Positions 11,378 through 23,410 are shown, counted from the stretch's first letter. The stretch is 64,000 nucleotides of DNA from Plasmodiophora brassicae (GCA_039704465.1 JASFAU010000011.1:1054001-1118000); one strand, 5' to 3'. Program-made: numbers and translations. Notes: a model not told the origin generated them from the sequence alone.

Positions 11378-13821
11378 ATGATCGTCGTCGACGAAGACGA
11401 CGTGTTCGAGATTGACGATTTCTTTGTCGCGTCCGACCTCGAGCGGTGAGCGTCGCGCGCCCCACGACGCTGCCGCTGGTAACGCCCGTCGTGTGGCACA
11501 GCTGGGTCGCGCTGTTCGAAGGCCTGTTCAAGGATTGGGCGTCGACGCCGGCGGGGCGCGCGTCCCAGTTCCTGACCCAGTCGGGCGTCGATGCTGACGT
11601 TGAGTTCCATATCGCGTCCGACGATGCAGACAATCATGACGATGACGACGATCTGGTGTCGATGTTCGATATCGGCAAGTACGTCCTCGTCGTTCCTCGA
11701 TCGGCCGATCACGCCCGGTACGTCCTGTCGGCGGCCTGTATGGCGGCCTGCAACGTGGGTTTCCCGGTGCCGATCCTAGCGGCACCCGCTGACAACATGC
11801 TGATCGGGCACTGCATCGACCCTGTTCATCTGCTGCAGGTCGAGACGCTGGACCCCGGTCCCCCGTCGCTGAGCACGCTCAGCGGCGTCACGGAATTGTT
11901 CCACGAATGCACCAAGACGCCCGGCAAGGCGCTGGTGTCCGTCACGTACCGGTACGGGCAGGGCATGTTCGTACCAGTGCCACAGTGCCGCACCGGAGGC
12001 TTCTGCAACGACGTCGGCGAGCACTGGGGCATCATGCCTCCGCACCCGATCGTCTTCCACCTGAACGTCCACTGGACTCCCTTCCCGTACACGTCGTCGC
12101 CAGCCCACATCACTGTCGCTGACAACGTGATCGCATAGGGAGGGCACATTCGTTGACAGCGCCATCTTCAGCGACCTGCAACCGCTCAGTGCCCCGGTCT
12201 GGGAAGGTGAACGATGACGTTTGCTCTGCTGCTGGCGGGCGTGCTAACCAGCTTCATAGTTCATGCCCGCCTGCGACCGGGCCCGGCGCTTCGCCTGTCG
12301 CGGAAGCTGGCCACGTTCGTGGCAACGTGTCGCAAATGCGAATCGTGCGAGACGTTGCAGGATATCGCGAACCTGGACCGGTCATTCACGCCGTTGTACG
12401 TCGTCGAGCACGAGGTGAAGGCCGTGTTCACCGACCCGGCGCTGAGCGCGTCGCGCTTCTCGAGCAGCAACAACCCGACGAAGGCGTGCCCATTCCGGTC
12501 GATCCTGTCCAACCTCGTCTTCGTCATGCAGCGGTACGGCGGCGAACCGCACCGCCTGGCGCAGATCTACCTGGCGTTCGTCACCGAGCTTCAGCAGCTC
12601 TGGGATCGGTGCCTGCCGATCCCGCTCCCCGACGACGGCACTGTCCCTGACATGTCGTCCTGCATCGTCCACCAGAAGCTTCAGGTCCTTGCCCGCTGCA
12701 TTGAGATACGACGGGTGTCTGTCGACCAGCGGCCGCAGGTCGTGTCCCCCGCCGCTTCCCGAAAGGTACACCTGGGACCGATCGCATTGCTGGGCGCATT
12801 CCTGATGCGTCTGTGCCAGATGCTGGATTTCAGCAGTGGCAGCAGCGGTGACGACGACGACGCCCAGGTGACCGAGGACGATGCCGTCCAGGAGGCACCA
12901 ATGGAGCAGCCGGTCGGGGTCAACCGCGATGTGCACATGCCGCCGGGCACGACGCTGCTGGGCACGCAGCGGCCCATGCACGTGCCGATCACGCTGGAGC
13001 AGCCGCTGCTGACCGAGGACCAGGTCGAGGCGCAGCACGAGATGCTGGCGGGGCTGGGCACCGACCCGGAATCCAGCAAGGTTCGCGCCGAGTTGCAGTC
13101 GGCGTCGTTGGCGTCCGACATGTCGGCGTTCAAGGCGGCGAACCCGGGCGCTCGCCTCGTCGACTTCGTGCGCTGGTATAGCCCGAACGATTTCGTCGAC
13201 GGGCGCCTGTCGCAGCGCATGAGCGATGGCGACCAGCACCACAATCCATGGCGAAAGCTCTGGGCACGGGCGGTCCCCTGCCCGGCGGCGAAGCAGAAGC
13301 CGTTGTTCGACGCCGTCGCGCAGGGCGAACTCATCCTCGATTACCTGAGGACGATCAGTCCCGGTCGGCTGATGGGCCAGCTGGCGGCCATCGCCGTCTC
13401 CAACGCAGCGCATGTCATTGCCAACGTGTTCCCGGACGTCATCGCCGGAGCCCCTCGCACGAGAGCCATGCTGGAATCCTTGATGAAACACGCCGACCCC
13501 GACCTGGTCGCCGACGCGGAGCAACGTGCCTGTCTGGCGCATGGTCTGCCCCAGGCGTTGCTCGACCCGCATGCTGTCGACGCGTTGGTACATAACGGCC
13601 GCGCTCAGCTGCATGACGACAGCGATCGCAGGAAGCTCATCGGCGGCCTGCACCCGGCGTTCCAGTCGCTGGACGACCCCGACGAGAAGGTGTTCGTCGT
13701 GGCCGGGCGGAACGGCGAACGGGTTGCCGTCCGCGTTGACGGTACTGGGGCGCAAACGGGGCACTCGCGGCCCCGTTCCCATCGCCCGCAGGTGACGATC
13801 GCCACCCAGCTCGTCCACTGA
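11378..13821 (+). CDS. RAB3GAP1: Rab3 GTPase-activating protein catalytic subunit
   Basis: Four exons (11378-11445, 11502-12086, 12139-12206, 12260-13821) with introns of 52-56 nt give 760 residues. The N-terminus VFEIDDFFVASDLERWV matches the RAB3GAP1 opening VFEI-DF-TAS-WER. The last exon carries the family core: VHQKLQVLARCIE, VPITLEQPLLTEDQVEAQ, SDMSAFKAANPGARLVDFVRWYSP and LSQRM...W-LWARAVPCPA. In animals this subunit pairs with RAB3GAP2; the complex acts as GEF for RAB18 at the ER and as GAP for RAB3. The protein is shorter than the roughly 980-residue human one, mainly in the acidic linker and the C-terminus. The start Met lies 8 residues before the conserved block. Confidence 0.93.
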
Positions 13822-13874
13822 CGTCGTTCTCCCTTAACCGTATCGTACTCCGACGTCTGTGGGGCGTTGTCGGG

Positions 13875-14051
13875 CCATCGAATTCGACCCGTCGGGAAGC
13901 GCACGCCAGGCGCTAACGGCGTCTGGCAGGGAACTTCCATTGCTGGCCAACCTGCCTGTACGTAAAAGGGCCTGATGCGTCACTACGACAGATTCCGCTG
14001 AAGGAACAATGTAGGTAGATCAGTGGCAACGGTTTCTGTGAATCGCTGTAG
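13875..14051 (+). pseudogene. Decayed 3' fragment of a Skp1/BTB-LRR gene
   Basis: Just after RAB3GAP1, a frame reading IEFDPSG...ALT...ELPLLANL ends at a gtacgt donor, like the last LRR exon of the upstream paralogues (IERIDSGALTELPSLTEL). About 60 nt later, after a gtag acceptor, comes SGNGFCESL then a stop, which resembles the terminal exon LTGNPFCDSP. The Cys-cap exon is cut short and insertions interrupt the LRR. I read it as the remains of a third copy. The match is short and could be coincidence. Confidence 0.45.
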
Positions 14052-14180
14052 ACCGGTGTTCTGGGTCAGCTCAGATGCCCTGCTGTGCGGCACCCTCGAC
14101 TTCGCCAATGCCCAAACGAGTACCCAGGCGGAGATATGGTGCCAGACGGGTTAGGGGTCACCGAAAGCGTACTAGTAGTG

Positions 14181-15732
14181 ATGGTGGACGATGGTGCCGG
14201 AGCAGGCATGTTGCTGTGGGTTCCCGTCACCGTCTGTCACGTGATGGCGTACACAACGGGCCTGGTGCTGTTCTGGCGGCGACGTCACCTGCAACCGATT
14301 AGAAATATTCGGCCGTGGTTGCTATTCACCTGCAATTGCTGCCTGTGCCTGCACTCCTTGTCGATGTGCGCTGTGGCCAGTCTTGCTGGCCGGCAACGCA
14401 TGATGGCCTTGGCGCCAACGCTGATCATGTTCGCGTTTCAGAACGCGGTGTTCGACAGCTTTACGATGTTCGCCGCGTCCCTGTACTTTGCGTATCAGCG
14501 AACACACGCGCAAGTCTGCCTGGCCGACGACATCAGTACTACCGTTCATGATTCGGAGAAGTTCCATCGTCGCCTGGCGAGGATTCGTCGCCTGTCATGG
14601 TTGCTCTCCCCGCTGGGCATCGGCAGCTTGATGGCGATGAGCTGCCTCGTAATGCTATGCTGTGCGATAGTGTACGTATTCGCGGCATGCCCGGATCTGC
14701 TGACGACTCCGTTCCTCGACGCGTACCTGTCGATGACCGGCTTCACACGGCTCTCCTTGGTTTACTTTGGCAAGTTTATGGTCCAGTCCGTATCCATGGC
14801 CGTCCTGTCTGTCCGCCTGCGTTTGATCGTCGACAAGTTCGGCGTCAAGTCCATCCTGGTGGCGATCGCGATACCGTCGTCACTCGGGATGCTGGCCTAC
14901 ATTGCGTTTCTGAACCGGCTCCTGAACACGTTCCAGCCGCACATGCTCTTGTCCATGTTATTTGTCGTCGTTGCCGTTGACTATGTTCTTTTTCGGTACC
15001 TGTCCCGAACAGTGACGTACGATTGGCCAGCTCATATCCTCGATTAACGTTAGGTGTCTAGCGGTGCCCATCTATCAGACGTATCTGCCGCATTCCAATG
15101 AGGTTCTACTGCCAGCGAACCAGGTGTCACTCGCGGGCACTCTGGAACGATTCCTGCAGTCATCCGACCGTCGTTACAGCGCGTTTCGGTATTGTATTCG
15201 GTACGGATGCCTATACGAGAATGTATTCTAACTGGACGGCGTGGCAATCAGAAAGCAACTGGAAGACGAGATCTGTGTAGAAAATCTCCTGTTCTGGAGG
15301 GATGCCGAGGCCTACCGTCAACGGTACCCATCGCCAGACTCGCCCGACAAGGCGTTCCTGATCTGGAAGACCTACATCTGCCGCGGGAGCCCGCTCGAGA
15401 TCAATATCAGCGCCAGCATCCGGCAGGCGTTCGACGTAGTGGGCACGTTGGCCAAGGCGGCCATCCGCAACCAGAGCCGTCGGGCGGTCGCCCCGATATC
15501 GGCCGTTCACGCCTGGCCGGCGCATCTGCTGCGAGGCGACGTGTTTCGCCCGGCGTGCACACAGGTCCTCATGCTGATGTGCGACAATTCCCTGGGCAGG
15601 TTCCAGCGCGACAACCCGGATATCTGGGACGAATTCATGAACGAGTCGAACGAGTGCCGGTTCTCCCATATCGACCTCTTCGGAGCGTCGAAACACACGT
15701 CAAAGAAACCGAGTTCCCAGACCATCAATTAG
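14181..15732 (+). CDS. Seven-transmembrane RGS protein, copy 1
   Basis: Three exons (14181-14995, 15054-15188, 15252-15732) encode 476 residues. The first exon holds seven hydrophobic helices, starting LLWVPVTVCHVMAYTTGLVLFW and ending near LLSMLFVVVAVDYVLF. Exons 2-3 hold an RGS domain: LERFLQSSDRRYSAFRKQLE, VENLLFWRDAEAYR, PLEINIS and the closing GRFQRDNPDIWDEF. RGS domains speed GTP hydrolysis by G-alpha subunits, and the fusion recalls plant RGS1 and 7TM-RGS proteins of fungi and protists. The start was fixed by alignment with copy 2, whose first exon is also exactly 815 nt. A further in-frame Met lies at 14136. Ligand and partner G-alpha are unknown. Confidence 0.88.
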
Positions 15733-15869
15733 GCGAGCGATTTCATTAATCCACATAAAACCCCAGAAATAGCACAAACCCTTTCGAATGCGTCCTCCCA
15801 AACGCGGTTCGCTGGGCCTGACTGGCAACGCGGCCCCCTTATTGCGTCCACATCAGGTCGCAACCGCCA

Positions 15870-17046
15870 ATGTCATCGTCGACGCTGGGCCGCCTGCGTT
15901 GGGTCATTGTCGTCGTCAGCCTGGTGACCGGCATTCTGTATCTGTCGGTGCACGCATGCGAACCGCCATTGTCGACGTGAGGCGCCCTGAAATCACGGCG
16001 CATGCAGGTCCGTCTCGCTGGAGCTCGCAACAGCCGGGTCGTCTGAACAACTTGAAACTCAATCGACGGCGTCGCCCCCTGCCACCAACGCACAGCCTGA
16101 CGCGTACACGTACACGTCGCCGTACTTTCTATACCTGATGACGGCTAGGACGGGCCGTCCCGCGGCGCTGGAAGCGATCCTGACGTCGGAGCGGTCGCGC
16201 GTCGTCGTCCTGAACTGGAAGGATAACGATCCGACGGCTGACATTTACTTCCCCGATTCGACCATGACGACCTGCCGGAATCGACTCGGGCAGTACGGGC
16301 GCGAGCTCGAGGCGAAACTCCAGCACCGGTTCATGTACTGGATCTGGATGGACGACGACATCGTGTTCGAGACGAAACCGGAGCGGGACGCGTTGCACAA
16401 GTGGGAGGACTTCCTGCTGGAGTGGCAGCCGGCCATTGGCCTCACCGATGTCTATTACGTGATGCGGACCCCGGCCGTGGAGAGCGTTCGGGGCAACGAC
16501 CCGCCGGTATGGTCCGTGTTCTCGTTCGACGCCCTGTTCAACGCCCAGCATCGCGAAACGCTTGACTACCTGACGCCCTTGATCGAGACGTTCGACAACA
16601 AGTCGTGGCACGCGTCGGCGCTGATCAACATCTACAAGGCGGCGGCCTACGTCGACCACATCCTCGAGTACCGGGGCCTTCGCGTTCACAACGGCGGCCA
16701 CGATTCCCCGGTGAACTACGACGCCAGCTACTGGTACCTGAAAGACGAGCTCGAACCCACGCTGATATCGGCGTACGTTCCCGAGCCCATCGCGACCTGC
16801 CTGCGCAACAAAGGGGCGATCCACCTCGACCTATCCCTGGACGTCTGGGGCACGCCCAGAAAAAAGTACTTCTCGTACAGGAACCCGACGGCGCCAGACA
16901 CCATCGCGCTACGCACGCGTTGCTCGTACGCGTACCGCGACGTGGGCGCCTGCGTCCAGAGCATTCGCGCCTGCAAAGAGCACCGCCCGCTCTACAAGGA
17001 CGCGTCCGACGCCGGCCCGCAACCACCGGAATGCCTGCCACAATGA
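15870..17046 (+). CDS. Type II membrane glycosyltransferase-like protein
   Basis: A short first exon (15870-15976) encodes a signal-anchor (LRWVIVVVSLVTGILYLSV) and joins 16008-17046 across an unusually short 31-nt intron. The reading frame is kept and the linker is Ser/Thr/Pro-rich. The total is 381 residues. The lumenal part has YWIWMDDDIVF, a DxD-type motif, followed by HKWEDFLLEWQPAIG and a cysteine-bearing tail. This arrangement resembles GT-A-fold proteins and the plant DUF707 group, but I cannot assign a family with confidence. Golgi residence is inferred from the topology. If the 31-nt intron is wrong, the protein would start near 16138 without an anchor. Confidence 0.65.
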
Positions 17047-17279
17047 TACACCGACAGGAATGTGGCAACGCTGCCCGGCGATGATCGAATGAGTGAATGG
17101 CGCCAGGCCCCCGGGCGACGGCGCCGCGGAGTCCGTGACGCAGTTTACGGACTTGGGCCGCCGCCGGCGCCGGCCCCGCGCGCGCGCAGTTGAGTGCCTT
17201 CCTTCATTGGCACCCGTCCACAGTTGCGTGCCCGGTGCGTGTGATCGCATCGCACGGGGGGAGGCCGGCCCGCGTGCCG

Positions 17280-18971
17280 ATGCGTCAGGAGGAGGTGCGC
17301 AACGTCACGCTCGATGAAGTTGACGGCCAGGATCGCGTTGGATCGCCCCCCGGTTCGCCCGCGAAACGCGACGACAATGCCGTCGACGGCGTGTCGTCGA
17401 TGACGCTGAAGCTGTACATCATCCTATCGCTCGTGCAGCTCCATGAGGGCATCGTCATCACCATGATGTTCCCCATCTTTCTGTTCCAGGTCCGCGAGTT
17501 CTTCCCAACGTTGGCATCGTGCATCGTCGTCGTCGTCGTCGTTGGCTGACCTGAAAGTTCCGTCAGGGAAGAGGCTGTTGCAGGGGTGCGCGGCGAGGCA
17601 TCGGAAGGCACGTACGTCGGCATTCTCGCGTCGTCGTTCTTCCTGGCATCATTTGTGTCCTCGTGGGCATGGGGATACCTCGGCGACCGATTAGGTACAA
17701 TTGTCGTTGCGGTCGCGGCGGACGGTTCCGCCTGACAACCGTGAACGCAACAGGTCGTCGCCCCGTCCTGTTGCTCGGGCTGGCGCTGTCCGCCTGCAGC
17801 GTTGCCATGTTCGGCATCGCCCGATCGTTCTATTCCGCCGTCTTCTGGCGCTTCCTGACCGGGTTCCTGTCCGGAAACGTCAGTCGCCGCCCATCTGCGG
17901 TGTCGCTTTAGGTACTAACCCTGCCTGCTGTTCCCAGCTCGGGATCCTCAAGACGTACCTCGGCGAGGTGACGACACGGGAGAACCAGGCCTGGGCGTAC
18001 AGCATGCTGTCCCTGGTCTACTGTGCAGCGAGTTCGTTCGCCCCGTCGCTCGGCGGGCTCCTCGGCGGACGAATGACGTCGATGCCCTACGCGTTCCTGC
18101 CCGCCGTAACCAGGTCGGCCGGCGATTCACCGACACGTACTCGTCGTTAGTCTAACGGTTCTCGTTTAGCGCAGCGATCGCGTTCGCCATCACCGTGATC
18201 GCCTACTTCTGGTTGCCTGAAACGGCGTCGTTCCGCAGGAGGCGTCAGGCGGCGAAGGCGGCGCCTGTGGAGGTGGCGTCGTCGTCGTCGTCGTCAACGG
18301 CAAAGTTCTGGAAGCACCCGAACGTCCTGAAGACGACGGGGCTGTATGGCGCGCTCTGCTTCGTCAACATCTGCTACATCGAGCTTCTGCCGATCTTCTT
18401 CGGGGCGACGGGCGTCATCGGCGGCCTGGACTTCTCGTCCACCGTGATCGGCATCTGCTTCTCCGTCCAGGGAGCCGGCCTGTTCCTGTTCCAGCTGGTC
18501 TGCTACCCGAGGCTGGCCCGAGCCTACGGTGCTGTGACGCTGATGAAGATCGGCACCGGGTTCGCCATCATCCTCGTGGGCATGCCCGTGCTGGCGTCGT
18601 TCATCCCGGCGGGCCTTGCGCGGTTCGCGTTCCTGATCCCCGTCATGGTCATCGTCATGGCCCCGCAGAGCATGTCGTTCACGTCATCGATCCTGATGGT
18701 GAACAACGCGTCCAGCGATGAGATTCGCGGCCAGGTCAATGGGCTCGGGCAGACGCTGGGCAGTGGTGCTCGGGCGGTCGGCCCCGTCTTCATCGGCGTC
18801 GTCTGGACGTTCATGGCTGACCAGGGCCAGTCCTACCTGGCGTTCGTCTTCCTCTGCGCCGCGGCCACCGTCCTGTTCCTCATGTCCCTCAGCCTGGATC
18901 AGTCCTTGTCGTACCCGCTGAACAGCAAGGAAGGCGAATTCGACGTACCGCTCAATGTTATTGCACACTGA
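17280..18971 (+). CDS. Major facilitator superfamily transporter
   Basis: Five exons (17280-17518, 17564-17694, 17754-17878, 17938-18113, 18170-18971) encode 490 residues with about 12 membrane helices. The hallmark loop between helices 2 and 3 reads GYLGDRLGRRPVLLLG, created by the splice at 17694/17754. The segment ILKTYLGEVTTRENQAWAYS...GGLLGG and the architecture resemble the DHA1/tetracycline-resistance-like group that includes plant zinc-induced facilitators. Substrate is unknown. The central loop has a Ser run encoded by a (tcg)n tract near 18277. Two donors 9 nt apart are possible for the first intron (17510 or 17519). Confidence 0.85.
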
Positions 18972-19326
18972 CCTTCTAAGTAAAACGCCAACACGATCGC
19001 ACTCGTGGGAGTAGCATGGCTATTCGGGATCGGCGACCCCGGTGAAGTCAACTGGGCAAAGTCGTCCGCCTCCATCGTCTACACTTTCTTATTCAGCCAG
19101 GTCGACATCGTCGTCGAACTGCGAGAAACAGTTTATGGCAACACGTCTCGTATCAGGGGTGGTCTGTCCTCAGGCTTGGCGTCGGCTTGCACATCACCTT
19201 CTGTTGTCCAGTGTGTGCAAACCTATTCTGTAGGGCTGGTGGAACGTGCGGGCGCTTGCCTAGAACTGGCGCTGTGGTCGGTCGAATCATTCATCTGCCA
19301 CTGACGATTGCGAGGCATGCCGCCGG
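18972..19326. other. Intergenic between convergent genes
   Basis: This lies between the 3' ends of the MFS gene and the minus-strand orphan. A 99-codon plus frame (19005-19304) shows no domain and is not supported as a gene. Confidence 0.4.
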
Positions 19327-19755
19327 TCAGCGTACCGATTGTTTGTGCTGAAGGTTGCCGGTGGGCAGCGGGATGTTCGATGCGAGGATCTGCGGGGAGA
19401 ACGCATCCCGGAGGCGCTGCTTGAACTCGAGGTTGTTGATGATCAGCTGGTCGATGTTCTTCGAGGCCCCTTGCGAGTCCGGGATCGTGTACAGGTATTG
19501 CTCGCCCTCGACCTGGAAGCTGATCTTCGGGTGCGCCTCGTCGCCGACATCGACGTGAAACAGGACGTTGACGAACATGCCCGGAACCGGCTGCTCGACG
19601 GTCGCCCTGCTGAACGTGACGTTACAGTCGACAATGGACCCGCTGGTCGACAGGTGCGTCATCCGATGGCCGAACGACGAGTCCCATCTCGTAAACAGAT
19701 CCTGCAGGGCGGCCTTTGCCTTGGCAACGACGTCGGCGTCATCGTCGTCGCCCAT
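19327..19755 (-). CDS. Uncharacterised 142-residue protein
   Basis: A single open frame starts MGDDDDADVVAKAKAALQDL and ends just 64 bp past the stop of the adjacent RGS gene. Codon use matches the neighbouring genes (strong G/C at third positions) and the sequence is not repetitive. It shows a mixed alpha/beta pattern, for example MFVNVLFHVDVGDEAHPKIS, and no signal peptide or membrane helix. I do not recognise the family. An alternative start 8 codons upstream (19779) is possible. It could be one exon of a longer gene. Confidence 0.55.
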   Translation of the reverse strand: MGDDDDADVVAKAKAALQDLFTRWDSSFGHRMTHLSTSGSIVDCNVTFSRATVEQPVPGMFVNVLFHVDVGDEAHPKISFQVEGEQYLYTIPDSQGASKNIDQLIINNLEFKQRLRDAFSPQILASNIPLPTGNLQHKQSVR

Positions 19756-19819
19756 CGCGTCACCGCCAACAGCGTACACCCAAACGATTGATCTCGACTA
19801 ATTAAGCCCGAGTCGTTGT

Positions 19820-21375
19820 TTACTCGCCGGCCGAGTACTCCTTCGTTGTCGCAGGTTTCGATGCCTTTAGCAGGTCGATCCGGGAGAACCGGCACGCCTG
19901 CGTCTCGTTGATGAACTCGTCCCAGATGTCCGGGTTGTCGCGCTGGAACCTGCCCAGCGCGTTGTCGCACATGAGCGCAACGACCTGCTCGCACGCCGGG
20001 CGGAACACGTCCCGCTGGAGCAAGTGCAGGGGCCAGGTGTGCACGGTGGACGACGGCGACACTGTGAGGCGGCTGTGCCCGCGACGAACCTTGGCCGTCG
20101 GCGGCCCGATGGCGTCAAACACGCTCCGGGTGTTGCCGCTGATGTTGATCTCCAGCGGGCTCCCGCTCCGGAGGTAGGTCTTCCAGATCAGCACGGCCTT
20201 CTCGGACGAATCCGGCGACGGGAACGTGCGGCGGTAGGCCTCGGCGTCTCTCCAGAACAGGAGGTTCTCCACCCTGAGCTCCTCTTCCAGTTGCTTCCTG
20301 CGCAGACGTCCCTGCCTGTGAGCGAAACGTGATCGACGATGCGTCAGGTGCCGTCGGCGTCGTACCGAAACGCTTTGAAACGATGCTCCGAGGAGTGCAG
20401 GAAGCGTTCCAGAGCGTCCACGGCCGAGTTGCCCTCGCCGGGCAAGGCGATGTCATCGGCATCCGGCTGGTACGTCTGGTAGATCGGGATCACCAGCGAC
20501 CTGTGGACGGCAATCAGGGACGCCGGCCTGGCCATGGCGTTTGTATTTGGCCGGGTTTACCGAACGAGGATACAGTCAATGAGGATGACAATAAAGAGGA
20601 TCGAATACAGCATGTTAGGGGCAATCGGGTTCATGAGCGGGTCGACAACGGCAGCGTAGAGGACGCCTCCGACGAGGGCCGTTATCGCGACGGTCCTCAG
20701 GATGGCTTTGACGCCGAACTTGTCGACGATGACCCGCAGGCGGATAGAGAGCAGGGCCACGAAGACGCACTGGACGACGATTTTCGTAAAGTACAGACAG
20801 GTAATTCGCAAGAAGCTTTCCACCGGAACGTACGCGTCCAGGAATGACGACGTGATCAGGTCAGGGCATGCAATGAACGCGTATACTGCCGTCAAGGATG
20901 CCATTGATAGAAAGCTGACCGCCATGAAGCTGCCAATTCCCTGCGGGGACAGCATCCAAGACAGCTTTCGAATCCTGGCCATGCGACGGTCGAACTTGTC
21001 TTCGTCAGCGGTGGCGTCATCGGCGAGCAAGGCCTGCGTATGCGTCCGCCGATACGCAACGTACAGGGACGTGGCGAACATGGTGAAGCTGTCAAACACC
21101 GCGTTTTGAAGCGAGAACATGACCAGTATCGGCACCAGGGCCTTCATCGCTGGCTGTCCGGCCAGGCTGGACACCAGGCACAGCGACATGGCGTGCAGGC
21201 AGAGGCAGGCATTGCACACGAACAGCAGCCACGGTCGCATGTTCTTGATCGGCTGTTCGTGGCGTCGGCGCCAGAGCATCGCGAGCCCCGCTGCGTACCC
21301 GACCGCATGGGCGACGGTGACCGGCACCCAGAACAGCGTGGCCGCTCTGGCGCCGTCCCCGGTAGTTCTGCTCAT
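19820..21375 (-). CDS. Seven-transmembrane RGS protein, copy 2
   Basis: Three exons on the minus strand (21375-20561, 20500-20366, 20297-19820) encode 475 residues. The first two exons are 815 and 135 nt, exactly as in copy 1 at 14181-15732, and the introns fall at the same codons. The seven helices run from TLFWVPVTVAHAVGYAAGLA to YSILFIVILIDCILV. The RGS part shows LERFLHSSEHRFKAF, VENLLFWRDAEAYR and GRFQRDNPDIWDEF. Some loop residues differ (for example the VRRGHSRL insert), so the pair is diverged rather than a recent copy. The role is as for copy 1, attenuating G-protein signalling at a membrane. Confidence 0.88.
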
Positions 21376-21631
21376 CGGCGCCCTTGTTCGTATTCGTCCA
21401 GCAAGTACCTGCCGATGATCCACGCCATAGGCAACTTGTTTAACGCAATCGGTACCTGTGGGCCCACCAGTGGATCGTCCCGGAAGGAAGTGAAGTCGTG
21501 ACAGCGCGAAAAACGGAGCCGTCCAACGGGAGCAAAACACGGAACAAAAGTCCGGGACGGACAAAAATAGAACTTCCGGCTGTCAATGGTGCTGCGCACT
21601 GTCGCTGCTATTTGGGGGGATCCGCGTCGTC

Positions 21632-23410
21632 ATGAGCGGCGTGGTGGGCGGCGATGAGGGCGCCGGCGAGCGCGATGATCGGATGGAGGTGGAGGCGCCG
21701 GCGGCCGTCGCGCGATCGCAGTTCAGTGCGAACCTGCTGCAGCTGTACTACGGTGCGTGTCGTTGCCCCGCCCGCCTGCTGGGAAGTGATCGCCGCGACC
21801 AGACCGCGTGTTCCCGTTCGACGACATGTTCGCGTGGTTGTCCTATGGTACAGGTATCGCTGCTGGTTCGCGCAGCGCCCAATGCGGGATTGTGACTGGA
21901 TCCAGAAGACAACGAAGAGAACGGCGACAACGGGGTGTTTGCCCGTCGAGAGTTTTCGATGACATTGGAGGGCGATGTGTACCTGAGGTTTCGTAGTTAC
22001 GCGAACGTCGAACAATTCAGGAAGGATATTCGCTCGCGCTGTCCAGGTGTGCCCCCATGGCTCCGTACGTTCCATTGACCGCACTGAATATCGGCTCTCT
22101 GTTCAGTAAAGATCGATCTGGGTGCCGTCTACGATGCACCCCCGGCGTTGAGGAACGCGGTCAACAAGGTCCAATGCGTCGAGAAGGAGTTCGTCATCGA
22201 TATCGATGTGAATTCGTACGCGCTGTGCCGTCTTCCGCGGTGTGACTGGGATTTCGTATAGCTTACCGATTACGATGACGTTCGTACGTGCTGTCGCGAA
22301 GCGAACATCTGCAGTAAGTGCTGGAGGTTCGTCGCAGTCGCAGTAAAAGTCATTGATCGGTGCCTGGACGAAGTATGCTGTCTGTCCCCGTTTCTGGCCG
22401 TCTGTGTCGTCTAACGTCGATAGTAGGACTTCGGGTTCCAGCACCGTCTGTGGGTTTACAGTGGACGTCGAGGTATTCACTGCTGGGTTTGCGACGACGA
22501 TGCCCGTCACCTGTCGAACGAGGATCGCGGCCACCTGGGTTCTTATCTGTCCGTGTACGAGGGCAACCAGAATTCAGACGTCAAGGTTAGGCAGCCCTGC
22601 CTTTGTGCTTGTATCCGGCTAAACGTATGCCCAGGTTCAGCTGTCGTCCCCGCTGCACCCGTCCCTCAGAAGGGCGTACGAAATCCTGGAGCCGGCGTTT
22701 GTCGCCATTATGGTCGTCGATGAAGGTGACCGGACTGTATGCAGGCAGATCCGCGTCTGCTGTGTTGAGCGTGACGTCCAGGGGTCCTCGATACGCCTGA
22801 CCGATGGTCGTCTGTGCTGCGCATCATCCGCGATGCGGAAATTCGAACACACGTCGAGACCTGCCTCAAGAACCGTAACGATGGATCCCCTGCCGGCCGT
22901 CGTTGTTTACTCAGACGTATTTGGGTTAGATCGTGGAACGGGCAAAGAACGGTGGCTTCTGTTAAAGCAAGAAGTTGAAGCCATCAGGCGAAAGTCGAAG
23001 TCGAAATCGAACACAAGGTGCGTCGTTGTCAGTGCAGATGCGCTTCCGTCATCGTGACGATGCGTTCGGCTAGAGACCTGATCCTTCAAGAAATCGTGTT
23101 TTCGTTCGTCTACCCGCGACTGGATATCGCCGTTTCCCGTCACGTCAACCACCTGCTGAAGTCCCCGTTCTGCGCCCACCCAAAGACCGGCCGTCTCTGC
23201 GTCCCCGTTGACGCGGCCCGCATTGACGCATTCGTACCCGACAAGGTCCCGCACCTCGGCCAACTCGACGCAGAGCTGAACGCCGGTGGCAACACGTCCC
23301 TCGCGCCCTACCTGTCGTTCTTCCGCAAGAAGTTCCTCCACCCGCTGCAGGCCTCCTGCAGAGCGCACGCCGCCCAGCAGAGGCGGAGCGCCCCCGACCT
23401 GACGTTCTGA
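21632..23410 (+). CDS. PRIM1: DNA primase small (catalytic) subunit
   Basis: Ten exons (21632-21752, 21803-21847, 21906-22046, 22107-22207, 22262-22372, 22427-22585, 22635-22725, 22782-about 22898, 22930-23017, 23074-23410) give about 436 residues, close to the usual 410-420. The catalytic pair is in EKEFVIDIDLTDYDD, formed across the fourth splice. The zinc site reads TCCREANICSKCW. Other family blocks are DFGFQHRLWVYSGRRGIHCWV and PRLDIAVSRHVNHLLKSPF-HPKTGR. It makes RNA primers in the DNA polymerase alpha-primase complex. The exon 8 donor has two possibilities 3 nt apart. Confidence 0.94.

Noticed and set aside
12382..13818. 478-codon open frame on the minus strand
   Set aside because: It is exactly antisense to the RAB3GAP1 last exon, whose sequence shows clear family motifs. 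The high third-position GC of the region opens the complementary frame.
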